Assembly (NCBI RefSeq): GCF_022814865.1
Contig: NZ_JAKVRD010000004.1
Span: forward strand, 1 to 64,000
Source: Shimia aestuarii
Lineage (GTDB): Bacteria > Pseudomonadota > Alphaproteobacteria > Rhodobacterales > Rhodobacteraceae
Direction of reading: 5' to 3'
DNA length: 64,000 nucleotides
The first letter of the stretch is position 1. Each line of letters begins with the position of its first letter. This document shows positions 18,464-25,618 of the stretch, piece by piece. The notes beneath the pieces are model-generated. The model had not been told where the DNA came from, searched no databases, and saw only the letters and a program-made list of their open reading frames with translations. The translations under genes were made by a program, and so were the position numbers.

Positions 18464-18580
18464 TTACTGGCTGCGACGACGCAGGAAGCGGTAGACAGAG
18501 TTCGACATCCAGTTCAGATGCGGCTTGTGCCAGTCCATCCGATCACGCACGAGAATGGTTTTTGCGGTCAACAGGGTCAT
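18464..18580 (-). CDS. 38-aa basic small protein
   Basis: A short frame encoding MTLLTAKTILVRDRM followed by DWHKPHLNWMSNSVYRFL and a basic RRRSQ end. A good ribosome binding site (GGAAAGGAAAG) lies 6 bp before the ATG, which is why I call it. It is too short for the usual ORF cut-offs. The composition (tryptophan, arginine, one amphipathic stretch) recalls the small DUF1127-like proteins of alphaproteobacteria, but the family motif is not clear. Function unknown. Confidence 0.55.
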   Translation of the reverse strand: MTLLTAKTILVRDRMDWHKPHLNWMSNSVYRFLRRRSQ

Positions 18581-18626
18581 TTTCTCTTTCCTTTCCAATA
18601 CTGCCTCGGTAAGAACGTGTAGCTCT

Positions 18627-18647
18627 TGTATATGGCATGTATATACA
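18627..18647. promoter_or_regulatory. candidate operator of the ribbon-helix-helix gene
   Basis: TGTATATGGCA is followed directly by the perfect palindrome TGTATATACA, giving two tandem TGTATAT half sites 11 bp apart, about 45-65 bp upstream of the RHH start. RHH repressors commonly bind such tandem short repeats in their own promoters; autoregulation here is inference. Confidence 0.45.
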
Positions 18648-18691
18648 TTCGCTTTACAAAAACGTCAATCACTCAGGCGCGAAAAGATAAA

Positions 18692-18865
18692 ATGGGCAAG
18701 AAAGACGGCAAGAAAGCCGCAAAAAAGGACAGCCAACTGGTCCTACGCCTCGACAAGGCCGAGCGTGATGCGTTCGTGGATTTGTGCAAGGACATGGACA
18801 CCAGCGCGGCGCGCGAAATTCGCCGGTTTATCCGTGATTTCATGAAGGAAAACGGCGGGGATTGA
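18692..18865 (+). CDS. small ribbon-helix-helix DNA-binding protein
   Basis: A 57-aa protein with a lysine-rich N-terminus (MGKKDGKKAAKKDS), a beta strand SQLVLRLDKAERDAF and helices DLCKDMDTSAAREIRRFIRDF, the CopG/Arc-like RHH layout. The ATG at 18692 is chosen over an upstream TTG at 18626 because the extra residues come from the promoter repeat. No partner toxin gene is adjacent: next is a convergent LysE gene. It is probably a stand-alone transcription regulator. Confidence 0.75.
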   Translation: MGKKDGKKAAKKDSQLVLRLDKAERDAFVDLCKDMDTSAAREIRRFIRDFMKENGGD

Positions 18866-18883
18866 TCCCGCCGTTCTCTCTTT
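18851..18883 (+). terminator. terminator overlapping the end of the RHH gene
   Basis: AACGGCGGG pairs with CCCGCCGTT over a seven-base loop, followed by CTCTCTTT. The left arm is inside the last codons of the RHH gene and the tract ends at the LysE-family stop codon. Confidence 0.7.
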
Positions 18884-19512
18884 CAGGCCGCCCGCTTGAG
18901 CGTTGCCGTGAGAACCCCCATCCCCATCAGCGTTATACCCCCCGCCCGCGTCAGGCCACGAATGACCGAAGGCCGGGCGATCCGGGTGCGGAGCTTATCC
19001 GCAAGAAGCGCATAGGCGAGCGCATTGAGCGCCGCCAATCCGACGAAAGTCGCAATCATGACCGCGAATTGCGGCGTGATGGCGCGTGTGGGGTCAAGGA
19101 ATTGCGGCACAAAAGCAATGAAGAAGCCGATGCTTTTGGGGTTGAGCGCAGTGACGGCCGCCGCATGTCCAAAGATGCGGGGCGAGGCGCGTTCCGGTGT
19201 GGCAAGAAGATCCGGCGCGTCTGCATGGCCCGCGCTGCGCAGCATCTTGTAGCCGAGCCAGAGGAGATAAAGCGCACCGACCCATTTCAGCACTGTAAAG
19301 GCCGTGGCCGAGGCGAGCACGATTGCACCCAGTCCCAGAAGAGAGGCCGTCATCGCGATCAAGTCGCCAAGCGCAACCCCCGCCGCCGTCGCGAGCGCCA
19401 CCTTGCGCCCTTGGCTCAGGGCATAGGACAGCACCAAGAGGATCGTTGGCCCGGGAATGATGAGAAGCACCGTCGATGCGGCCACGAAAGCCAGCCAGAT
19501 TTCGAAACTCAT
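18883..19512 (-). CDS. LysE family amino acid exporter
   Basis: Six-helix inner-membrane exporter of the LysE/RhtB family, 209 aa. It opens with the family pattern MSFEIWLAFVAASTVLLIIPGP, then GRKVALATAAGVALGD. Substrates in this family include lysine, threonine and homoserine lactone; none can be assigned here. The ATG overlaps the mtnP stop (ATGA), so it is probably co-translated with mtnP. Confidence 0.92.
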   Translation of the reverse strand: MSFEIWLAFVAASTVLLIIPGPTILLVLSYALSQGRKVALATAAGVALGDLIAMTASLLGLGAIVLASATAFTVLKWVGALYLLWLGYKMLRSAGHADAPDLLATPERASPRIFGHAAAVTALNPKSIGFFIAFVPQFLDPTRAITPQFAVMIATFVGLAALNALAYALLADKLRTRIARPSVIRGLTRAGGITLMGMGVLTATLKRAA

Positions 19513-20384
19513 GCAAGAACCCTCCCGGCGATCGGCTTAAGGCGCTCGACAACTTGCGGGTCGCGGGCCTCGGGGGCGGTTAGGATCGCATATTCCAGCG
19601 CCCGATCACAACCATGCGGACACGGCGCCCGTTCCGCGCCCAAGATCGCAGGCAGGCGACGCACGAGCTCACGGCCTTTTTCGGCGTTTCCGGTCAGTGT
19701 CTTGATGATCTCCATGACATCGACCTCGCCATGTTCGGGATGCCAACTGTCGTAGTCGGTGACCATCGCGACCGAGGTGTAGCAAAGCTCGGCTTCGCGG
19801 GCGAGCTTTGCCTCGGGCATGTTGGTCATGCCGATCACATCGCAGCCCCAGCTCTCGCGATACATCTTTGACTCCGCCAGTGACGAGAACTGCGGCCCTT
19901 CCATGACGAGATAAGTGCCGCCTTTGTGAAAGGTGATCCCGGCTTGTTCGGCTGCGGTTGCGCAAGCCGCCCCAAGCCGTGGACAGGTCGGATGCGCCAC
20001 GCTTACATGTGCAACAAGGCCGGGGCCGAAAAAGCTCTTCTCGCGCGCAAAGGTGCGGTCGATATACTGATCCACGATGACGAAATCGCCCGGCGCCATT
20101 TCTTCACGAAATGAGCCCACAGCGGAGACCGAAATCACGTCCGTGACCCCGATCTGCTTCAGCGCGGCGATATTGGCGCGGTAAGGGACAGAGCTTGGCG
20201 TATGCACGTGGCCGCGCCCGTGTCGGGGCAAGAAGGCCATGCGGACCCCATCCAGAACTCCGGTCAGAATCGCATCCGACGGTGCGCCCCAGCCGGTCTC
20301 GACGTCTTGCCATTTGGCATCTTCCAGCCCGTCGATATCGTAAATGCCCGAACCGCCAATGACGGCGATCATCGTCTCGCCCAT
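19509..20384 (-). CDS. mtnP: S-methyl-5'-thioadenosine phosphorylase
   Basis: Cleaves methylthioadenosine with phosphate to adenine and methylthioribose-1-phosphate (methionine salvage, polyamine by-product). The N-terminus MIAVIGGSGIYDIDGL and the ITVT-like phosphate/base elements (DVISVSAVGSFREEMAPGDFV in pieces, MTNMPEAKLAREAELCY) identify it. 291 aa. The start at 20384 has a strong AGGAG site; the frame running to 20612 has no family similarity. Adenine produced would feed Apt. Confidence 0.95.
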   Translation of the reverse strand: MGETMIAVIGGSGIYDIDGLEDAKWQDVETGWGAPSDAILTGVLDGVRMAFLPRHGRGHVHTPSSVPYRANIAALKQIGVTDVISVSAVGSFREEMAPGDFVIVDQYIDRTFAREKSFFGPGLVAHVSVAHPTCPRLGAACATAAEQAGITFHKGGTYLVMEGPQFSSLAESKMYRESWGCDVIGMTNMPEAKLAREAELCYTSVAMVTDYDSWHPEHGEVDVMEIIKTLTGNAEKGRELVRRLPAILGAERAPCPHGCDRALEYAILTAPEARDPQVVERLKPIAGRVLA

Positions 20385-20616
20385 GTTCGTCTCCTGTTGG
20401 TCTGTTGCGCCCATTCTTGGCCCGCCTTTACCTGCTTGGCAACGTCGCGACGCTGAAAACCGCGTCATCGCGGGCAGGATTGCCCGAAAAGCCGCAGCGG
20501 ATGACCTGCTGCGTCGCCATACCGCCCTGCGCCAATGCCTCTGCGCCTTGCGCCACAGGCCGAGTTCCTTTAGGGCCAAAGCCGCGAACCCATCCCGAAA
20601 TTGACAGGTCATTTAC

Positions 20617-22281
20617 ATGAGACGCGCAGCTTTGGCCCTTCTGGCCAAGAACATCTCCCCGCCCAACCTTTCCCTGATGCAGGACGAGGGCTTTACCGCC
20701 GGGCGTATCAAGACGGAGCTTCTCTCGGGGCTGACCGTGGCGCTTGCGCTGGTGCCCGAAGCTGTGGCCTTTGCCTTTGTCGCGGGCGTGCATCCGCTGG
20801 TCGGTCTTTATGCGGCGTTTCTCGTGGGTCTCGTGACCGCTCTGATCGGCGGGCGACCGGGGATGATCTCCGGCGCGACCGGTGCTTTGGCGGTGGTGAT
20901 GGTGGCGCTGGTGGCTGAACACGGTGTGGAATACCTGTTCGCGACCGTGGTGCTGATGGGGATTTTGCAAGTTATCGCCGGGGCCATGCATTGGGGCAAG
21001 TTCATCCGCCTCGTGCCGCATCCCGTGATGCTTGGCTTCGTGAATGGCCTCGCCATCGTGATCTTCCTCGCCCAGATGAGCCAATTCAAAGTACCGGGCA
21101 GCATGGTCAGCGATGGCCATGGTATGTCGGGCGGCGAATGGCTCTCGGGGTTGCAGCTTTATACCATGCTCGGGCTTGTCGGGCTCACCATGGGGATCAT
21201 ATGGCTGCTGCCGAAACTGACCAAGGTTATCCCTGCGCCGCTCGCTGGGATCGCCATCACCGCCTTCGTGGTGATCGGTCTTGGCCTCGATGTGCCGCGC
21301 GTCGGTGACATGGCCTCGATCGAAGGTGGCTTCCCGATGTTCCACATCCCCTTTGGCGAGGGCGTCGGCATCTACGGCACACCGCTTGCGCCGCTCACGC
21401 TCGAAACACTTTGGATCATCCTGCCCTATGCCGTGATCCTCGCCGCGATTGGCCTCATCGAAAGCCTGCTGACCCTGAACCTCGTTGGCGAAATGACCGG
21501 CAAGCGCGGCGGCGCGAGCCAGGAATGCATCGCGCAAGGTTCGGCCAATATCCTGACCGGCTTCTTCGGCGGCATGGGCGGCTGCGCCATGATCGGCCAG
21601 TCGATGATCAACGTGAAATCCGGTGGCCGCACGCGTATCGCCGGCATCGCCGCAGCGCTTTTCCTGCTGCTGTTCATCGTCGCGGCGAGCCCGCTGATCG
21701 AGCAAATCCCTCTCGCCGCCCTTGTCGGCGTGATGTTCATGGTGGTGATCGGCACCTTCGCATGGAACTCTTTCAAGATCATGGCGCGGGTGCCGCTGAC
21801 CGATGCCTTCGTCATCGTGCTTGTGACCGTCGTCACCGTGATGGAAGACCTTGCCGTGGCCGTCGTCGTCGGTGTGATCGTCTCCGCGCTCGCCTATGCC
21901 TGGCAGAACGCGCGCCGCATCCACGCCAAGAGCTATACCACTCCTGAAGGCGCAAAGGTCTATCAGGTGCAAGGGCCGCTCTTCTTTGGCTCGTCCGAGG
22001 GTTTTCTCGAGCTATTCGACATCGCAGGAGATCCCGGCACCGTAGTGGTCGATTTTGCCGATAGCCGCGTTGCCGACCAATCCGCGCTTCAGGCGATCGA
22101 GGCGCTGGCGGCGAAATACGAGGCGGCGGGCAAGACCGTGCAATTGCGCCACCTGAGCCGCGACTGCCATCAGCTTCTCGCGAAGGCAGGGCATCTCATG
22201 GTCGATAGCGACGATGACCCCGAATACGAGATCGCCGTAGACTACTCCGTCAAAACCGGCATCCTCGGTGGCGGTCACTGA
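20617..22281 (+). CDS. SulP family anion transporter with STAS domain
   Basis: Inner-membrane anion carrier (sulfate, bicarbonate or dicarboxylate) of 554 aa. About ten to twelve hydrophobic helices starting with GLTVALALVPEAVAFAF, the SulP signature with GLY and GGRPGMISGATGA; the STAS domain occupies roughly residues 435-540 (VVVDFADSRVADQSALQAIE, shown in part). Divergent from mtnP across a 232-bp region. The substrate is not predictable by eye. Confidence 0.92.
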   Translation: MRRAALALLAKNISPPNLSLMQDEGFTAGRIKTELLSGLTVALALVPEAVAFAFVAGVHPLVGLYAAFLVGLVTALIGGRPGMISGATGALAVVMVALVAEHGVEYLFATVVLMGILQVIAGAMHWGKFIRLVPHPVMLGFVNGLAIVIFLAQMSQFKVPGSMVSDGHGMSGGEWLSGLQLYTMLGLVGLTMGIIWLLPKLTKVIPAPLAGIAITAFVVIGLGLDVPRVGDMASIEGGFPMFHIPFGEGVGIYGTPLAPLTLETLWIILPYAVILAAIGLIESLLTLNLVGEMTGKRGGASQECIAQGSANILTGFFGGMGGCAMIGQSMINVKSGGRTRIAGIAAALFLLLFIVAASPLIEQIPLAALVGVMFMVVIGTFAWNSFKIMARVPLTDAFVIVLVTVVTVMEDLAVAVVVGVIVSALAYAWQNARRIHAKSYTTPEGAKVYQVQGPLFFGSSEGFLELFDIAGDPGTVVVDFADSRVADQSALQAIEALAAKYEAAGKTVQLRHLSRDCHQLLAKAGHLMVDSDDDPEYEIAVDYSVKTGILGGGH

Positions 22282-22290
22282 TCCCGAAGT

Positions 22291-22315
22291 GTGCGCCCCG
22301 CGTTGCGGGGCGCGC
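22291..22315 (+). terminator. strong hairpin after the SulP gene
   Basis: GCGCCCCGC pairs perfectly with GCGGGGCGC over a GTT loop. There is no long T-run (GCATGATATCTC follows), so it may be a rho-independent terminator of low U content or a 3' end-protecting hairpin. Confidence 0.6.
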
Positions 22316-22364
22316 ATGATATCTCGTCAGCAGCCCCTTTTCGGGGGCCGCTGCCTGCGAGTTT

Positions 22365-22399
22365 GCCTCCGGCGGGGATATTTCCAGCAAGAGGAAGAG
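22365..22399 (+). repeat. GGGATATTT-type intergenic element, copy A
   Basis: GCCTCCGGCGGGGATATTT followed by CCAGCAAGAGGAAGAG. A second copy with the same core lies at 63096-63126 on the opposite strand. Elements of this form are, to my knowledge, abundant in Rhodobacterales intergenic regions. Here it lies between two convergent genes, after GC-rich hairpins. Confidence 0.6.
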
Positions 22400-22404
22400 A
22401 GGGG

Positions 22405-23010
22405 TCAGTCGTCGGGGCGGGCGAGCGTAAACGTGTTGTCCACGACCGAGTAGTCGCGATAGCCGAGCCGAGCCAGCGGGCGGAAGGTCGTGATGTCGAA
22501 GATTCCGTCTTTCAGGCAATCATCGCGCAGATGTATGCCCACGACTTCGCCATGCACCACATGGTTAAATTCGCCTTTGATCTTGATGATCTCGGTCACC
22601 CGGCACTCAAGGCTCGCAGGCGCACCGACAAGGCGGGGGCAGTCGATCGTCTCGCATTGTGCCGCTTCAAGCCCTGCACGTTCGAATTCGTCCACGTCCC
22701 TGTCAAACCCCGTCGTTGAGATGTTCATCGCATCGCGCATCGTCTCTTCGACCACGTTGATACAGAACACGCCCGTCGCCCGGATATTGGCGAGCGTGTC
22801 CTTGGTGCCGTCCTGATCGGGCTTGGCGCCGGTCGTCGCGAACATCACTTGCGGTGGCACATAAGCTGTGCCGTTGAAGAAGGAATAGGGGGCAAGATTG
22901 CGCAGGCCGTCCGCATCCTGCGTCGAGATCCACGCGATCGGGCGCGGCGTGATGAGGGCGTTGAACGGGTTATGTGGCAGGCCATGGCCGTCTTCTGGCT
23001 TGTAGAACAT
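22405..23010 (-). CDS. flavin reductase-like (FMN-binding split barrel) protein
   Basis: 201-aa protein of the flavin reductase/DIM6-NTAB family, which binds FMN and often supplies reduced flavin to a monooxygenase. The hallmark is NALITPRPIAWISTQDADGLRNLAPYSFF (seen here in pieces) followed by PPQVMFA. No monooxygenase partner is adjacent, so the role is open. It ends next to the GGGATATTT element. Confidence 0.88.
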   Translation of the reverse strand: MFYKPEDGHGLPHNPFNALITPRPIAWISTQDADGLRNLAPYSFFNGTAYVPPQVMFATTGAKPDQDGTKDTLANIRATGVFCINVVEETMRDAMNISTTGFDRDVDEFERAGLEAAQCETIDCPRLVGAPASLECRVTEIIKIKGEFNHVVHGEVVGIHLRDDCLKDGIFDITTFRPLARLGYRDYSVVDNTFTLARPDD

Positions 23011-23091
23011 GTTTCGCGCTTTCCTATAGGTTTGCCCAAGACCTAGCGCCGTGCTAGGCGAAGAGCCACGAAAAAATGTGGGGCAGGGCGG

Positions 23092-23589
23092 GTGCTACGG
23101 CTGACAGAGGAAAGCGCGCAGGATTGGTGGGAGGTCGAGGCTCTCTATGACCTGTGCTTCGCGCCGGGGCGCGAGGCGCTCTCGTCCTATCGGCTACGTG
23201 ATGGCGTGCCGCCGGTGCCGGAGCTCTGTCTTGTCGCGCGGGATGAGAGCGGCATTGTCGGTGGTGCAATCCGGTTTTGGCCGGTGCGCGTCGGCGACAG
23301 CGATGCACTTCTCCTAGGCCCAGTGGCAGTGCACCCGACCCGGCAAGGCGAAGGCCTCGGCGCGTTTCTCATCAATGAAAGCCTTGCGCGGGCCGCGGAA
23401 TTTGGCTGGGCGCGGGTCATGCTTGTCGGCGATGAGCCTTACTACAGCCGCTTCGGTTTTACCCGTCTCGAGGGTGTCGAAATGCCACCTCCGACCAATC
23501 CGGACCGCGTCTTGGGGCGCGCTCTTCTGGGGGGCGCTTGGGACGGTGTGCACGGTAAGGTGCGTTCGGTACTGATGGCGGACGCTTGA
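23092..23589 (+). CDS. GNAT family N-acetyltransferase (YhbS-like)
   Basis: 165 aa. The acetyl-CoA loop is in LLGPVAVHPTRQGEGLGAFLI and the following helix; the late motif VGDEPYYSRFGF is typical of YhbS-like members. The GTG at 23092 is used as start. It is divergent from the flavin reductase gene and 31 bp before an EcsC gene. Substrate unknown. Confidence 0.87.
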   Translation: MLRLTEESAQDWWEVEALYDLCFAPGREALSSYRLRDGVPPVPELCLVARDESGIVGGAIRFWPVRVGDSDALLLGPVAVHPTRQGEGLGAFLINESLARAAEFGWARVMLVGDEPYYSRFGFTRLEGVEMPPPTNPDRVLGRALLGGAWDGVHGKVRSVLMADA

Positions 23590-23620
23590 CGGATCGCCTT
23601 GCCGTCCCAATCTATCTTGC

Positions 23621-24397
23621 ATGGCAAAAACGCATTTTGATCTGCTCGATCCCGCCGCGGCGGTGGACCCTCAGGCCGAATTGGACCGGCTTTGCACGCG
23701 CTATCGCGAGGCCGGATCCTTTGGCCTTGACCTCCTGAATGCGCTGGGCCTGCAGGCGGAAGGGCTTTTTCAGCAGTTGCCACCACGATTGCGTGGACGG
23801 CTCGACGGGGCGACGGAGCGCGCCCTGAGCGAAGCGATGCGTCTCGCCCATGCCTCGCGCGGGGCGACATCCTGGGAGCCGGACTGGTTCAATCGCGTGC
23901 TGGCAGGGGCCCTTGGCGCTGCAGGAGGGCTCGGAGGGGCGCCCACGGCCCTGGCGGAAGTGCCTGTGACTGTCGTGGTGCTCCTGCGCGAAATCCAAGG
24001 CGAAGCTGCGCGGCTCGGTTTTGACCCGTCCTCGCAGAATGTCCATTTCGATTGTGTTCAAGTGTTCGGAGCTGCCGGGCCGCTGGCGCAGGATGATGGT
24101 GCGGACCTTTCCTTCTTGGGCGCCCGCGTGGCGCTCGGCAGTGGCTCTATGCAAGCGCTAATAGCGCGTATCGCGCCGCGTCTGGCCTCTGTCCTTGGAC
24201 AGAAGCTCGCGGCCCAGGCGGTCCCGCTTCTCGGGGCTGCGACGGGGGCTGCGATCAATAGCGCCTACCTCGGCTACTACCGGGATATGGCGCATGTGCA
24301 TTTCGGTCTGCGCAAGCTGGCCATAGAGACAGAAATGCCCCATGACCAGCTTGTCGGCGCGTTCCGCCAGCGTGTTCTTCCCGCTGGCGAAACCTGA
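23621..24397 (+). CDS. EcsC family protein
   Basis: 258-aa protein of the EcsC family, named after a Bacillus protein linked to an ABC exporter; the biochemical function is unknown. The middle part is glycine/alanine-rich and hydrophobic (AGALGAAGGLGGAPTALAEVPVTVVVLLR in overlapping pieces) and a second hydrophobic segment is near residues 195-215 (AAQAVPLLGAATGAAINSAY), suggesting membrane association. It is likely co-transcribed with the preceding GNAT gene and converges on the small exported protein. Confidence 0.85.
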   Translation: MAKTHFDLLDPAAAVDPQAELDRLCTRYREAGSFGLDLLNALGLQAEGLFQQLPPRLRGRLDGATERALSEAMRLAHASRGATSWEPDWFNRVLAGALGAAGGLGGAPTALAEVPVTVVVLLREIQGEAARLGFDPSSQNVHFDCVQVFGAAGPLAQDDGADLSFLGARVALGSGSMQALIARIAPRLASVLGQKLAAQAVPLLGAATGAAINSAYLGYYRDMAHVHFGLRKLAIETEMPHDQLVGAFRQRVLPAGET

Positions 24398-24404
24398 GGC
24401 CGCG

Positions 24405-24686
24405 TCACTTGAGGCGCGGTTTGGCGTCCACGTCGATCTTCGACATCTCGTCAAAGGTCTCGACGATGAGGAGGCCATCCCGCAGGTAGACACCGTCTTC
24501 GCCGCTGACATAGCCGTCTTTCTCGAGACGCTCCATATCACCGGTTTGCCCTTCAACAGAGGTCACGAAAATCAGATCTCGCGGAGTCTCCGGATAGGCG
24601 GGGCCACCGTTGTTGATGGCGCTGGCTGCGCCTGCCTGCGACGCAAGCAAGGTGAGGGCTGCAATAGGGATCATAAAGCGAGTCAT
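24405..24686 (-). CDS. small exported protein, paralogue 1
   Basis: 93 aa with signal peptide (MTRFMIPIAALTLLASQAGA). The mature part contains TGDMERLEKDGYVSGEDG and ends in a VETFDEMSK segment. The start at 24686 has a clear AGGAGA site. It shares signal, TGDxE, GYVSGED and TF(D/E) elements, in the same order, with the gene at 25007-25261, and its upstream region is similar too. Probably periplasmic. No named family recognised. Confidence 0.75.
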   Translation of the reverse strand: MTRFMIPIAALTLLASQAGAASAINNGGPAYPETPRDLIFVTSVEGQTGDMERLEKDGYVSGEDGVYLRDGLLIVETFDEMSKIDVDAKPRLK

Positions 24687-24864
24687 GACTGGTCTCCTTT
24701 CCATAGTTGGTTCGGATCGTCTCCGATCTGACTCTGATCTGTGCCACCTTCGGATTTTTTCCAAACACGCTCACTCACTGATATGTGTTCTCGAGTGCGT
24801 CAGGGCACGCGCGGCGTGCGCGCTGCCGCATGGCATTTCTTTCTGGAGCATGGGCAAAAAGAAA

Positions 24865-24888
24865 CGGCCCGGGACGTGTCCCGAGCCG
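24865..24888 (-). terminator. hairpin downstream of paralogue 2 (distal)
   Basis: CGGCCCGGGAC pairs with GTCCCGAGCCG over a two-base loop with one mismatch. On the minus strand it is followed by a TTTC/TTTTTG-rich stretch, so it may be the transcription terminator of the 25007-25261 gene. Confidence 0.65.
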
Positions 24889-24959
24889 CGTTCCTGAGCG
24901 CTGGCACGACGAATACCGCGTCAGCGCACATGTGTGTGTCTTTGTGCACAAGCAGGTGA

Positions 24960-24979
24960 CCGAGGCAGTGCTGCCTCGG
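24960..24979 (-). other. hairpin downstream of paralogue 2 (proximal)
   Basis: CCGAGGCAG pairs perfectly with CTGCCTCGG over TG, 28 bp after the paralogue 2 stop. No T-run follows, so it is more likely to protect the mRNA 3' end than to terminate. Confidence 0.5.
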
Positions 24980-25006
24980 GCCAGCTTAGGGCTGCGACTC
25001 GCGTCG

Positions 25007-25261
25007 TTAGCGGACGCGGGAGAAGCCGACACCTTCAAAGGTGGTGACGCTGACGGTCTTGGTTTCGTGGCCCAGAGCGGTGCGATCTTCGCCGCTGACA
25101 TAGCCTTCAAGCGACACGGTTTCGCGGTCGCCAGTGGTGCTTGCGACCGAAGCGCCATAGAGCGAGTCGCGTGCGATGTTGGCGTCATTGGAGGAAACCA
25201 TTGCGCCGGCTTGGGTGGCGAGGACGGTCAGGGCTGCGAGGGCGGTAAGAGTGCGTTTCAT
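25007..25261 (-). CDS. small exported protein, paralogue 2
   Basis: 84 aa with signal peptide (MKRTLTALAALTVLATQAGA). The mature part includes RDSLYGASVASTTGDRETV, then GYVSGED and VTTFEGVGFSRVR. It aligns in order with the 24405-24686 protein. AGGAAA precedes the ATG. Probably periplasmic; function unknown. The pair is probably a tandem duplication that kept the promoter. Confidence 0.75.
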   Translation of the reverse strand: MKRTLTALAALTVLATQAGAMVSSNDANIARDSLYGASVASTTGDRETVSLEGYVSGEDRTALGHETKTVSVTTFEGVGFSRVR

Positions 25262-25618
25262 AGTGTATTTCCTTTCGTGTGTTGTGTTTGGGATCGTTTG
25301 TGATCTGCACCCTATCTGTGGGTCGCAATGCGAAGTTTCAAAACACGCTGAATCACTGAACTGTGTCAGAGATTGAGACCTTTTTTCCGGTCTTCGGGGG
25401 CTTGAAATGAGAGAAAATCGCGAAGATCGACAGGTGCGTTAACCGCCCTTCGTTTTTCAAGTCTTGGGGCTTCACACGGCCTTCACAGAGGCGTGCTCGA
25501 AGCGCGATGGATTACGTGAGAAAACCCGGCCCAAAACACACGCAAGCCGCACCACTTCGACATGGCGCGCGCGAATACTCGGATCGGATGGAAGGAGAAA
25601 ACGTCTTCGAAGACCGCG
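25262..25618. other. intergenic region between paralogue 2 and ptsP
   Basis: 357 bp without a gene I can support. The left part is the promoter region of paralogue 2, including the conserved block at 25339-25366 (CAAAACACGCTGAATCACTG...). The right part is the 3' flank of ptsP and shows no clear terminator hairpin. Confidence 0.6.

Larger units (their letters stand above)
24687..25006. other. spacer between the two small exported paralogues
   Basis: 320 bp without a convincing gene. It holds the ribosome binding site and promoter region of paralogue 1, including a segment at 24761-24788 (CCAAACACGCTCACTCACTG...) that recurs upstream of paralogue 2. Toward its right end are two hairpins (24865-24888 and 24960-24979) at the 3' side of paralogue 2. 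Confidence 0.6.

Noticed and set aside
18626-18691. Extended N-terminus of the RHH protein from the TTG at 18626
   Set aside because: The extra residues are encoded by the palindromic operator-like repeat and have no ribosome binding site.
20428-21972. 514-codon minus-strand open frame opposite the SulP gene
   Set aside because: Histidine/aspartate-rich antisense shadow of hydrophobic codons, not a metal-binding protein.
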